64,000 bases of DNA from Croceitalea sp947503285. GTDB lineage: Bacteria; Bacteroidota; Bacteroidia; Flavobacteriales; Flavobacteriaceae. Of the stretch, positions 47,235-55,991 are shown in pieces (position 1 is the stretch's first letter; every line of letters begins with the position of its first letter). The DNA lies in assembly GCF_036985505.1 (NCBI RefSeq), contig NZ_BTGQ01000004.1, forward strand, positions 310,001 through 374,000. Direction: 5' to 3'. Position numbers and translations under genes: made by a program. The notes beneath the pieces were generated by a model. That model worked only from the letters and a program-made list of their open reading frames with translations, was not told the origin of the DNA and did no database searches.

Positions 47235-47747
47235 ATGAAAAAGCATAGTGGTATGCGACCACACGACGTGGTCATTTTACTTAAGATTATTGCTAAAGGT
47301 GATGAACCCTGGTTTAATAAAGACCTGGCCAATGAATTATATATAAGTCAAAGTGAGGTTAGCGAATCCTTGCACCGAAGCAAAATTGCAGGGCTTATTT
47401 CAGGAGATAAAAAACAAGTTTTTAAAGCTGCCCTTTTCGATTTTTTGACTCATGGGCTCCGTTACGTATATCCTGAACAACCTTCATCTTCCGTCAGAGG
47501 GGTACTAACTTCCCATAGTGCTCCCCCACTGAATGAAGTCATTCAAAGTGAGCAAGATTACGTTTGGCCCTATACCCTTGGTTCAAATCGTGGATTTGCC
47601 ATTGAGCCTTTACACCCCAATGTTCCAAAAGCCTGTCTTGAAGATGCCAAACTTCATGAATTGTTAGCATTGACTGATGCGATGCGATTGGGAAAGGCTA
47701 GGGAACGAAATTTGGCTACTAAAGAATTGGAAAAGCGTTTACAATGA
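47235..47747 (+). CDS. Winged-helix DNA-binding protein paired with a nucleotidyltransferase (AbiEi-like role)
   Basis: 170 residues from the ATG at 47235; a longer frame from 47148 adds a hydrophobic, unlikely leader. The N-terminal 60 residues are a winged-helix/MarR-like domain: RPHDVVILLKIIAKGDEPWFNKDLANELYISQSEVSESLHRSKIAG (in blocks). The remainder is soluble without a known domain. The stop overlaps the nucleotidyltransferase start as ATGA. A DNA-binding protein coupled to such an enzyme is the general plan of AbiE-type toxin-antitoxin loci; the regulator would bind the upstream palindromes. Confidence 0.72.
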   Translation: MKKHSGMRPHDVVILLKIIAKGDEPWFNKDLANELYISQSEVSESLHRSKIAGLISGDKKQVFKAALFDFLTHGLRYVYPEQPSSSVRGVLTSHSAPPLNEVIQSEQDYVWPYTLGSNRGFAIEPLHPNVPKACLEDAKLHELLALTDAMRLGKARERNLATKELEKRLQ

Positions 47748-48433
47748 AGAATACGCTTATCAATAAAGAAATTATTAAAAAAGTAGCTTCTGCCCTAGGA
47801 GATTTAAATGATGAAGTCATCTATGTGGGTGGGGCTACCGTGAGCTTGTATATCAATGACCCAGCAGCAGATGATGTACGGCCAACAAAAGACATCGATA
47901 TCAGCCTACAAATTCTTTCCATCCCCCAATTGGAAGAAGTAAGACAACTTTTAATTGAAAAAGGCTTTATACAATCTGCCGACCTTGGTGTTATTTGTCG
48001 GTTTCAACTGGATGATGTTTTAGTTGATGTTATGAGTACCAAGGCTGTGGGTTGGGCTCCTGCCAACCCTTGGTTTGCAAAAGGGTTTGACCTTAGAGAA
48101 ACTGTTATGGTTGATGATATCAAAATTCAAATCATGCCCCTACCCTATTTTGTGGCCAGTAAATTCTCTGCTTTTAAGGATAGAGGTGGAAACGACCCTA
48201 GATTGAGCAAAGATTTAGAGGACATCACCTATGTATTGGATAACCGTACCGATTGGCATGAGATTCTAGCCAATAGTTCAAAAGAGGTCAAAGATTTTCT
48301 ACAAACCTGTCTGGAAGAAATCTTGGAGAGTGCTCAACTTCAAGAAGCGGTGATGGGATTTATGTTTTACGACGGACAATCTGAGCGTTTTGAAATGATA
48401 AAGAAGAAGATTCAATTCATATTGAATAATTAA
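47744..48433 (+). CDS. AbiEii-like nucleotidyltransferase
   Basis: A 229-residue protein with the nucleotidyltransferase core: helix ending VIYVGGATVSLYI (GG at 29-30), then PTKDIDISL with Asp50 and Asp52 as metal ligands, and a third acidic position in DVLVDVMS. Enzymes of this family include AbiEii/MenT toxins that add nucleotides to tRNA, as well as antitoxins such as MntA. Pairing with a DNA-binding gene and the island context favour a phage-abortive or toxin-antitoxin role; which partner neutralises which is not clear. Confidence 0.78.
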   Translation: MKNTLINKEIIKKVASALGDLNDEVIYVGGATVSLYINDPAADDVRPTKDIDISLQILSIPQLEEVRQLLIEKGFIQSADLGVICRFQLDDVLVDVMSTKAVGWAPANPWFAKGFDLRETVMVDDIKIQIMPLPYFVASKFSAFKDRGGNDPRLSKDLEDITYVLDNRTDWHEILANSSKEVKDFLQTCLEEILESAQLQEAVMGFMFYDGQSERFEMIKKKIQFILNN

Positions 48434-48543
48434 TTAAACAGAGAAAAAAGTATTGTATTTATCAACTTATCCATACTCAGAATGCCTTGGCATTTTTTAA
48501 ACTGTGAGTGTTTTACTACATTGTATTAACAGCCAACTGACCA

Positions 48544-50928
48544 ATGAATAAAAAAGACTTATCCGAATCTGACATAAAGGCCAAATTTATTACGCCTGCT
48601 ATACTCAATGCAGGTTGGGATGAACTAACCCAAATTGGTCGTGAAATATTTTTCACTGATGGTCGCATTTATGTTAAAGGCAAGCTGACGGCAAGGGGCA
48701 AAAGAAAATTCGCTGATTATATTCTCTTTTACAAGCCTAATGTTCCAATTGCCATTATCGAGGCAAAGGACAACAAGCATAGTTTAAAAAGTGGGATACA
48801 ACAAGCACTGGGCTATGCGAATACTTTGGATATTCCTTGTGTTTTTAGCAGTAATGGTGACGGGTTCTATTTTCATGATAAAACCACAACCGATGGAATA
48901 ATTGAAAAAGAAATCGCTCTAAGAGAGTTTCCTAGCCCTGAAGAGCTTTGGGAAAAATATAAAAAGTACAAAGGAATTGAAACCGAGGAAGTTGAAGAAA
49001 TAGCCAAACAAGATTATTTTCAAGATAACTCGGGTAAAACACCAAGATACTATCAGCAAATAGCAATCAATAGAACTATTGAAGCGGTTGCCAAAGGACA
49101 AAACAGGATTTTATTGGTAATGGCTACGGGTTGTGGTAAGACCTACACAGCTTTTCACCTTATTTGGAGATTATGGAAAAGTGGCGCAAAAAAGAGAATT
49201 CTTTTCTTAGCCGACAGAACAGCTTTAATTGACCAAACTTTCCGCAAAGACTTTGCTCCTTTTAAGGAAGCAATGACAATAATAAAGAACAAAAAAATTG
49301 ATACTGCTTACAATATCTATTTAGCTCTTTATCAAGGATTATCTGATAGTAAATCTGAGGATGCCTATAAAAAATTCAGCCAAGATTTTTTTGATTTAGT
49401 AATTATAGACGAGTGCCATAGGGGCAGCGCAAAAGACGATAGTAAATGGCGTGAAATATTGGAATATTTCAACAAGGCAACTCATATCGGCCTGACAGCT
49501 ACCCCTAAGGAAACTACTGAAGTTTCAAATATTGACTATTTCGGTGAACCTATTTACACCTACTCCCTAAAACAAGGTATTGATGATGGCTTCCTAGCAC
49601 CATATAAGGTAATAAAGGTAACGCTCGATATTGATGCCGAGGGCTGGCGACCACCAGATGGATTCTTAGACAAGAACGAAAATCCCGTTGAGGACAGAAT
49701 TTACAATCGAACGGATTTTGATAAGAACATTGTTGTTGATGAACGAAGGCAATCAGTCGCACGGAAAATTACAGAATTTCTAAAGGGCTATGACCGATTT
49801 GCAAAAACCATCGTTTTCTGTATTGACATAGAACATGCGGAAGGAATGAGAACTGAATTAGCTAATGCCAACCCAGACCTATTCTTGCAAAATAATAAAT
49901 ATGTTATGCAAATAACAGGGGATAATGAAGAGGGGAAACGGGAATTGGACAGTTTTATCAACCCTAGTGAGTCCTATCCTGTCATTGCGACCACATCAAA
50001 GCTTATGACCACAGGTGTTGACGCTCAAACTTGTAAACTTATCGTCTTGGACAGCAATATCGGTTCAATGACGGAATTCAAGCAAATAATTGGTCGAGGA
50101 ACCCGAATAAATGAGGAATACGGAAAAACGTATTTCACCATAATGGATTTCCGAAATGTCACAAATCTCTTTGCTGACCCAGAATTTGATGGTGATCCTG
50201 TTATGATTAAACAGGTAAATGAAGATGAAGATTTAAGCGGTGCTGAAGATGAAACAACAACAGAAATCATCACCGATATTCTAGATGGTGAGGAAATAGA
50301 ATTTCCAGATGAACGGGACTATCCAGCAATTGAAGGTGGTGGTCATATCATAAATGAACCTAGCGGAAAAATTAGAATTAATGGCGTTCCAGTTAAAATC
50401 GTAAATGAACGTATTCAATATTTAGGAATAGATGGAAAAATCATAACCGAAAGCTTAAGGGATTACACTAAAAACAACGTAACCAAACAATTTAAAACGT
50501 TGGAAAAATTCTTGAATCATTGGAATCAAGCAGAAAAGAAAGAAGCAATAATTCAAGAGTTAGAAGAGCAAGGTATTTTCTTTGACCTTCTCAAAGAAGA
50601 AGTAGGTAAGGATTTTGACCCTTTTGATTTAATCTGTCATTTAGCTTTCGAGGCTAAACCACTTACACGCAAGGAACGGGCCAATAACGTTAAAAAAAGA
50701 AACTACTTCACCAAGTATGGGCAAAAAGCCCAAGCCGTATTAAACAGTCTATTGGATAAGTATGCAGAAGATGGCCTCTTGACCATTGAAACTACTGAAG
50801 TTCTAAAACTTGATCCATTGAATAAATTGGGAACCCCCATGGAATTAATAAAGGCCTTTGGAGGTAAAAAACAATATTTATCCGCCCTAAAAGAGTTGGA
50901 ATCTGAATTATATAATAGCATAGCGTAA
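48544..50928 (+). CDS. hsdR: Type I restriction enzyme, R subunit
   Basis: A 794-residue helicase-nuclease. The N-terminal HSDR_N nuclease domain has FADYILFYKPNVPIAIIEAKDN (PD-D/ExK type: Asp, then Glu and Lys in EAK). The SF2 helicase motifs follow: VMATGCGKTYTAF (about residue 195), FLADRTALIDQT, VIIDECHRGSAKDD (DECH), GLTATPKE, and VI motif QIIGRGTRINE. The C-terminal EcoEI_R-like region is helical. Translocates DNA and cuts it when unmethylated sites are found. It leads an operon with hsdM (1-base gap) and hsdS. Confidence 0.95.
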   Translation: MNKKDLSESDIKAKFITPAILNAGWDELTQIGREIFFTDGRIYVKGKLTARGKRKFADYILFYKPNVPIAIIEAKDNKHSLKSGIQQALGYANTLDIPCVFSSNGDGFYFHDKTTTDGIIEKEIALREFPSPEELWEKYKKYKGIETEEVEEIAKQDYFQDNSGKTPRYYQQIAINRTIEAVAKGQNRILLVMATGCGKTYTAFHLIWRLWKSGAKKRILFLADRTALIDQTFRKDFAPFKEAMTIIKNKKIDTAYNIYLALYQGLSDSKSEDAYKKFSQDFFDLVIIDECHRGSAKDDSKWREILEYFNKATHIGLTATPKETTEVSNIDYFGEPIYTYSLKQGIDDGFLAPYKVIKVTLDIDAEGWRPPDGFLDKNENPVEDRIYNRTDFDKNIVVDERRQSVARKITEFLKGYDRFAKTIVFCIDIEHAEGMRTELANANPDLFLQNNKYVMQITGDNEEGKRELDSFINPSESYPVIATTSKLMTTGVDAQTCKLIVLDSNIGSMTEFKQIIGRGTRINEEYGKTYFTIMDFRNVTNLFADPEFDGDPVMIKQVNEDEDLSGAEDETTTEIITDILDGEEIEFPDERDYPAIEGGGHIINEPSGKIRINGVPVKIVNERIQYLGIDGKIITESLRDYTKNNVTKQFKTLEKFLNHWNQAEKKEAIIQELEEQGIFFDLLKEEVGKDFDPFDLICHLAFEAKPLTRKERANNVKKRNYFTKYGQKAQAVLNSLLDKYAEDGLLTIETTEVLKLDPLNKLGTPMELIKAFGGKKQYLSALKELESELYNSIA

Positions 50929-50929
50929 A

Positions 50930-52366
50930 ATGGCGAACGTAGGAACAGTAGTAACAAACATTAGAAATATCATGCGTCAGGATAGGGGTATATCTGGTGA
51001 TGCACAACGTCTGGAACAGTTGGGCTGGATGTTATTTCTAAAAATAATTGATGATAAAGACCAAGAACTTGAGCTCATAAAAGAAGATTATGAGTCTGTA
51101 ATTCCAGAAAAGTTTCAATGGCGAAATTGGGCGGCGGACACCGAGGGTATCACAGGTGACGAATTATTGGATTTTATTGATAGAACCACTCAAAATGATA
51201 AAGGCCTTTTCGCTACTTTGAGTGCATTGACCAGTTCTAAAAATCCGAAACGGGCCAGTATAGTCCAGCAAATTTTTGACGGTACAAATAACTTCATGAA
51301 GTCAGGTTATGAAATGCGAAAGGTCATTAATGAACTTAACAAAATTGACTTCAATAGCTCAAAAGATAAACAAGTTTTTGGGACTATCTATGAAAGTATA
51401 TTGGTCGAATTAAGGGATGCTGGAAATAAAGGCGAGTACTACACACCAAGGGCAGTGACTAGATTAATGACTTTAATGACCGATCCAAAATTAGGTGAAA
51501 ATGTACTAGACCCGGCATCAGGAACGGCCGGATTTCTAACCGAGGCCATTGACCATGTAAGGGAAAATTATGTAAAAACTGTTGATGATGAACATGTCTT
51601 GCAAAACAGCGTTACTGGATGGGAATTTAAACCAGTACCTTTTGTGTTGGGTCTCACAAATCTAATTTTACACGAAATAGAAATACCGGATTACCATTAT
51701 ATTGATAGCCTAAAAAATGAATATAACAGTATTGGCAAAAAAGACCAAGTGGAAGTCATTTTGGCAAACCCTCCGTTCGGTGCGAGTATTGCAGACGGTG
51801 TGGAGACCAACTTCCCGGCAACTTACCGTTGTAAAGAATCTGCAGATTTGTTTGTGATATTGATGCTTCGATTGTTAAAACCAAAGGGTCGAGCAGCAAT
51901 AGTGTTGCCAGATGGTTCCATCACAGGTGATGGTGTAAAAGCAAGAATACGTGAAAAATTATTGACCGATTGCAATTTGCATACCATCATTCGTTTACCA
52001 CAAAGCACATTTCATCCAGCTACTGTAAGCACCAATTTATTGTTTTTTGAAAAAGGCAATAAAACCAAAGAAATATGGTATTACGAGCATAAATTACCAG
52101 AAGGTCAAAAAAGCTATTCCAAGACCAAACCGATTCAATTTGAGGAATTTCAACCTATTATTGATTGGTGGGATAACCGAGTAGAAAACGATTTAGCTTG
52201 GAAAGTCAATGTTAAGGATTTAAAAGATTGGGATTTAGATATTAAGAATCCAAATCAAGAAGAAGAAGCAACATTAATTTCTACCTCGGAAGCATTGCAA
52301 AAACTAAATGATTCAATCACAAAAAGTCAAGATTATATTGGCCAATTAGAAAATATGCTAAAGTAA
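50930..52366 (+). CDS. hsdM: Type I restriction-modification system, M subunit (N6-adenine methyltransferase)
   Basis: A 478-residue protein with a helical HsdM_N domain (about 1-135), SAM motif LDPASGTAGFLTEAI (about 194-208), catalytic NPPFGAS (about 281) and YYTPRAVTRLM. It methylates adenine in the target site with HsdS, and is needed for restriction as part of R2M2S. Starts one base after the hsdR stop; hsdS starts 3 bases after its own stop. Confidence 0.96.
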   Translation: MANVGTVVTNIRNIMRQDRGISGDAQRLEQLGWMLFLKIIDDKDQELELIKEDYESVIPEKFQWRNWAADTEGITGDELLDFIDRTTQNDKGLFATLSALTSSKNPKRASIVQQIFDGTNNFMKSGYEMRKVINELNKIDFNSSKDKQVFGTIYESILVELRDAGNKGEYYTPRAVTRLMTLMTDPKLGENVLDPASGTAGFLTEAIDHVRENYVKTVDDEHVLQNSVTGWEFKPVPFVLGLTNLILHEIEIPDYHYIDSLKNEYNSIGKKDQVEVILANPPFGASIADGVETNFPATYRCKESADLFVILMLRLLKPKGRAAIVLPDGSITGDGVKARIREKLLTDCNLHTIIRLPQSTFHPATVSTNLLFFEKGNKTKEIWYYEHKLPEGQKSYSKTKPIQFEEFQPIIDWWDNRVENDLAWKVNVKDLKDWDLDIKNPNQEEEATLISTSEALQKLNDSITKSQDYIGQLENMLK

Positions 52367-52369
52367 TTT

Positions 52370-54358
52370 ATGGCCAAAGATTTTAAAATAAAGGACTTTT
52401 TAAAAAGAATAAAAAATACAGTCGAGATAAAAGACGGTGTTTTATATAAACGTGTTACTGTTTCTAGTAATCATAGAGGAGTATCATTGAGAGACAAGGT
52501 CGACGGCTCAAAAATTGGAACGAAAAAGCAATTTGTGATTACAGGTGGCGACTTTATACTTTCTAAAATTGATGCAAGAAATGGTGCTTTTGGAATAATT
52601 CCAAAATCGCTTGATGGTGCTATAATTACCGGAAATTTTTGGACGTATAAAGTCGATACCGAATTGGTAGATATTGAATGGTTTTTTTATTTCACCCATT
52701 CTTTCAACTTTCTTCAAATTTGCATTGAATCAAGTACTGGCTCGACACATAGAAAATATTTGGATGAAAAAGTTTTCCTAAATCACGGCATTGTTTTACC
52801 AAGCAAAAATGAACAAGTTGAAATGGTTAAAAGATATAAGGGGCAATCTGCAATATCAAATAACCTCACAAGAGAAATCAAAATTCAAAAACATGCACTT
52901 TCTCAACTCAAACAAGCCATTTTACAAGAAGCCATACAAGGAAAACTGACTAAAGAATGGCGGGCACAAAAGCCGAACACAGAACCTGCAAGCGAATTAC
53001 TAAAACAAATAAAAGTAGAAAAAGAAAAGCTTGTCAAAAAGAAGAAAATTCGTAGGGAAAAACCATTGCCACAAATTTCAGAAGTTGAAATTCCTTTTGA
53101 TTTACCAAAAAGTTGGGCATGGGTTAGGCTATTGGATTTATGTTCCAAAACTGGTTCAGGTAGCACACCTAGAGGGGGCAAATCAGCTTACATTAGTTCA
53201 GGAATTAAATTTATACGTTCTCAAAACGTCTATGATGATGGGTTAAGGACAAATGATATTGCTTATATATCTGATCAAATCCACGAAAAAATGAGTGGAA
53301 CAAAAGTAGAATCAGAAGATTTACTGTTGAATATTACTGGCGGTTCAATTGGAAGATGTTGCATTGTTCCTCCAAAATTTGACACTGGAAATATTAACCA
53401 ACATGTTTCGATAATAAGAAGTATTGATAAATCTTTTAGTTATTTTCTACATAAGGTAATTTGTTCAAATTATTTTCAAAGAACAATTATTGAAGTTCAG
53501 ACTGGTGCTGGAAGAGAAGGCTTACCAAAAAGTAAAATGGACGAAATGTTGATTCCTTTTCCACCGGAAAAAGAGAGACAGGTCATTGTAGAAAAAGTAG
53601 GAGCTCTATTGCAAAAGTGTAACGCTTTAGAACAAGAGATAACTCGGAGTGAAAGGTTCTCCAATATGCTCATGCAAGCCGTTCTAAAAGAAGCTTTTGA
53701 GCCTAAATCCAAAAAGAAAACTAAAATTGTTAAGGTGCCAATCGCTCAAGAATTGGAAGAAAGACACTTTTTGAAAAGAAAAATGCTGGCATCCTACATT
53801 ATCAATCAATCCAAAGACGATAAAAGGTTAGGAGATACGAAATTCGAGAAGCTTTTACACCTTGCAGATTATCATGTTCTAAAAAGAAATCTTGGGCAGG
53901 AATACAAGCAAAAAGCCGCTGGCCCATACGATAATAAATTTACCATTCCCTTTTTCAATCAAACCACTAAAGCCGGTTGGTTTCACAAGCAAGTCGTGGG
54001 CAAAATGAATAGGATATTGCCTGGAAACAACAATATCAAATCCCAAAATACTTACGACTATTTTTCACAGCAAGAATTGCAAAGCATTGATAACCTTCTA
54101 ATCACCTTTAAAAGTTTTGATTATCAGATTCCTGAGATTATTTCAACCCTTTATGCTGTTTGGAATAATAGAATGATTCGAGGGCAACGGATAACAGATG
54201 ATTTGTTGAAACAAGACTTTTTAGCATGGGATAAAGGAAAGGCAAAATATGTATATCCTAAAGATAGGGTTACGCCCGCATTGAATTGGATGAAAGAGAA
54301 GGGTTTTATCCCCGATGGTTGGGGTAAAATCATTGAATTACCAAAAAGTAAAAAGTAA
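52370..54358 (+). CDS. hsdS: Type I RM specificity subunit with an extra C-terminal domain
   Basis: 662 residues, about 200 longer than usual HsdS. TRD1 covers about 1-165, a coiled-coil spacer about 165-240 (LTREIKIQKHALSQLKQAI), TRD2 about 240-410 (LPKSWAWVRLLDLCSKTGSGSTPRGG opens it) and a second spacer about 410-450. Residues about 467-655 form an additional helical domain (FEKLLHLADYHVLKRNLG, AAGPYDNKF, then a C-terminal WDKGKAKYVYPKDRVTP) that weakly resembles the Panacea/SocA-type antitoxin fold. TRD1 and TRD2 differ, so the target is bipartite and asymmetric. The next gene starts one base later. Confidence 0.9.
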   Translation: MAKDFKIKDFLKRIKNTVEIKDGVLYKRVTVSSNHRGVSLRDKVDGSKIGTKKQFVITGGDFILSKIDARNGAFGIIPKSLDGAIITGNFWTYKVDTELVDIEWFFYFTHSFNFLQICIESSTGSTHRKYLDEKVFLNHGIVLPSKNEQVEMVKRYKGQSAISNNLTREIKIQKHALSQLKQAILQEAIQGKLTKEWRAQKPNTEPASELLKQIKVEKEKLVKKKKIRREKPLPQISEVEIPFDLPKSWAWVRLLDLCSKTGSGSTPRGGKSAYISSGIKFIRSQNVYDDGLRTNDIAYISDQIHEKMSGTKVESEDLLLNITGGSIGRCCIVPPKFDTGNINQHVSIIRSIDKSFSYFLHKVICSNYFQRTIIEVQTGAGREGLPKSKMDEMLIPFPPEKERQVIVEKVGALLQKCNALEQEITRSERFSNMLMQAVLKEAFEPKSKKKTKIVKVPIAQELEERHFLKRKMLASYIINQSKDDKRLGDTKFEKLLHLADYHVLKRNLGQEYKQKAAGPYDNKFTIPFFNQTTKAGWFHKQVVGKMNRILPGNNNIKSQNTYDYFSQQELQSIDNLLITFKSFDYQIPEIISTLYAVWNNRMIRGQRITDDLLKQDFLAWDKGKAKYVYPKDRVTPALNWMKEKGFIPDGWGKIIELPKSKK

Positions 54359-54359
54359 T

Positions 54360-55262
54360 ATGGCGGATATAAAACTTTACAGTATCAATGGGGGAATAGC
54401 TACTTCAAAATCACCAATTGAATTCAATTACGAGCGAGAGATCCAAGCCCTTTGCGAAAAGAATTTAGATACATTTTTTGGAGTTCATTTTTTAGCATCA
54501 GAATATTCCACAGGAAATAAACATAAGGGCAGAATAGACACTTTAGGCATTGATGAAAACTTTTCACCAGTAATCATTGAATACAAACTTGATAGTAAGG
54601 AAAACGTAATCAATCAGGGCTTGTTCTATTTGGATTGGCTAATGGATCATCAAGCCAATTTTGAATTGCTCTGTATGAAAAAAAATGCATTGCCAAAAGA
54701 TAAGCAAGTAGATTGGACCAACCCTAGATTATTGTGTATCGCGAAAGACTTCACTCGATATGACGATTATGCAATTGGGCAGATTAATCGGAATATAGAA
54801 CTCATAAGGTACCGCATATTTGAAGGAAACAACGTCATTTTTGAATTGGCCGGAACGTCTCAAAAACAAGATTCGACCAGAACTTCAAATGGTTTGCCAA
54901 CTAAATACCGAGACATGGACGATGCCATGAATGCAGCGTCCGATGATTTACTGGCTTTTTATCAAGAATTAGAAGATTTTATGTTCTCCTTAGGGGATGA
55001 CGTACAGAAAAAAGAACTAAAATATTATCATGCCTTTTCCAGAATTAAAAACTTTGCTTGCGTAGAGATAAAGACCAAAAAGAAGGAGTTGGTCATCTAC
55101 TTAAAGCTCGACTTTAAAAACTTAGAAAACCCTACCAAAAACATACGGGATGTTTCAAATATTGGCCATTACGGAACGGGCGACACAGAGGTCATTGTAA
55201 AAACAATAAAGGACTTAGAAGATACCAAAGGACTCATTGAAAACTCTTATAATAAAAGTTAA
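54360..55262 (+). CDS. DUF5655-type protein with a nuclease-like N-terminal domain
   Basis: 300 residues from the ATG at 54360; the longer in-frame start at 54315 lies in hsdS. The N-terminal domain has GRIDTLGIDENFSPVIIEYK: Asp60, Glu74 and Lys76 in the spacing of a PD-(D/E)xK nuclease, as in NucS-like endonucleases. The C-terminal part (about 185-297, DMDDAMNAASDDLLAFYQELEDFMF and a YLKLDF segment) is the DUF5655 type. Often seen beside type I RM genes. Probably an accessory nuclease or DNA-binding factor. Overlap with the operon is tight (1-base gap). Confidence 0.75.
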   Translation: MADIKLYSINGGIATSKSPIEFNYEREIQALCEKNLDTFFGVHFLASEYSTGNKHKGRIDTLGIDENFSPVIIEYKLDSKENVINQGLFYLDWLMDHQANFELLCMKKNALPKDKQVDWTNPRLLCIAKDFTRYDDYAIGQINRNIELIRYRIFEGNNVIFELAGTSQKQDSTRTSNGLPTKYRDMDDAMNAASDDLLAFYQELEDFMFSLGDDVQKKELKYYHAFSRIKNFACVEIKTKKKELVIYLKLDFKNLENPTKNIRDVSNIGHYGTGDTEVIVKTIKDLEDTKGLIENSYNKS

Positions 55263-55265
55263 GCA

Positions 55266-55982
55266 ATGAGCTTATATGAGGAGATTAAACGGGCCGTATG
55301 GCATGAAATGGGGCATCTCTGTATCGATATCATCAAGCCTACCCATCATATAGATTATGCGGTAAAGGAATTTTGCATAAAATATCGTCAAAGAAGAGAT
55401 GATCTCCCTTCATGGGGCGGTTTCGTCAAAATGTTGCCAAGTATAAAATATTTGGAAATACCAAAAGATTCTTCTTTTATGGCTTATTCGTTGATGAGTC
55501 TTTGTGGCGGTTGCATTTTTGAAACAAGACATCTAGGGGGTGATTTAAAGGATTGTTTCGGACAAGACTTGAAAAGCGTTGGCTCCGGTGACTGGCGTGC
55601 ATACAAAGGCATTGTTTCTACCTCTAGCAGAATACATCCATATTTTAGAGGAAATAAAGAAGTGTTTCAATTTATTGAATTTGATTATGTGAAATTAGTT
55701 CAAGATGAGATTTTAAAGCTTACCTATTTTTTTAAGGAACTGGAGAAGATCGTAAATAAGATATCCTCTGAAATTGAAAAGGATTTTTCATCCAAAGGAA
55801 AACCTTCTCCATATTCTTTACTAATAGATAATGAAAAGCTGGAAAAGTTGATAACCGAGGCAGCGGAAATATCAGAAAAATATGGTTTTACAGAAACGAT
55901 ATCCGCCTTGCGTGAAAGATTTATGGAAGAGTATGAATCATTCATAGAAAAATATAAAGACCCCAAACCAGAATCAGATTAA
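55266..55982 (+). CDS. M41/FtsH-protease-like zinc metallopeptidase
   Basis: A 238-residue protein with no signal or membrane segment. The N-terminus has WHEMGHL: His13, Glu14 and His17 form a zincin HExxH motif. Further on, SLCGGCIFE and then GSGDWRAYKG with Asp109 parallel the GG..AE and GASNDL segments of FtsH-type M41 peptidases, where that Asp is the third zinc ligand. The C-terminal half is helical and charged. No ATPase domain is present. It sits 3 bases after the DUF5655 gene inside the RM operon. Substrate unknown. Confidence 0.7.
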   Translation: MSLYEEIKRAVWHEMGHLCIDIIKPTHHIDYAVKEFCIKYRQRRDDLPSWGGFVKMLPSIKYLEIPKDSSFMAYSLMSLCGGCIFETRHLGGDLKDCFGQDLKSVGSGDWRAYKGIVSTSSRIHPYFRGNKEVFQFIEFDYVKLVQDEILKLTYFFKELEKIVNKISSEIEKDFSSKGKPSPYSLLIDNEKLEKLITEAAEISEKYGFTETISALRERFMEEYESFIEKYKDPKPESD

Positions 55983-55991
55983 ATTAAGGAT

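Noticed and set aside
47079..47264. Minus-strand frame overlapping the AbiE-like start region
   Set aside because: It runs through the palindromes and the start of the opposite gene; no protein features.
48481..48499. Terminator between the nucleotidyltransferase gene and hsdR
   Set aside because: AATGC-CTTG-GCATT has only a 5-bp AT-rich stem; too weak to claim although a T-run follows.
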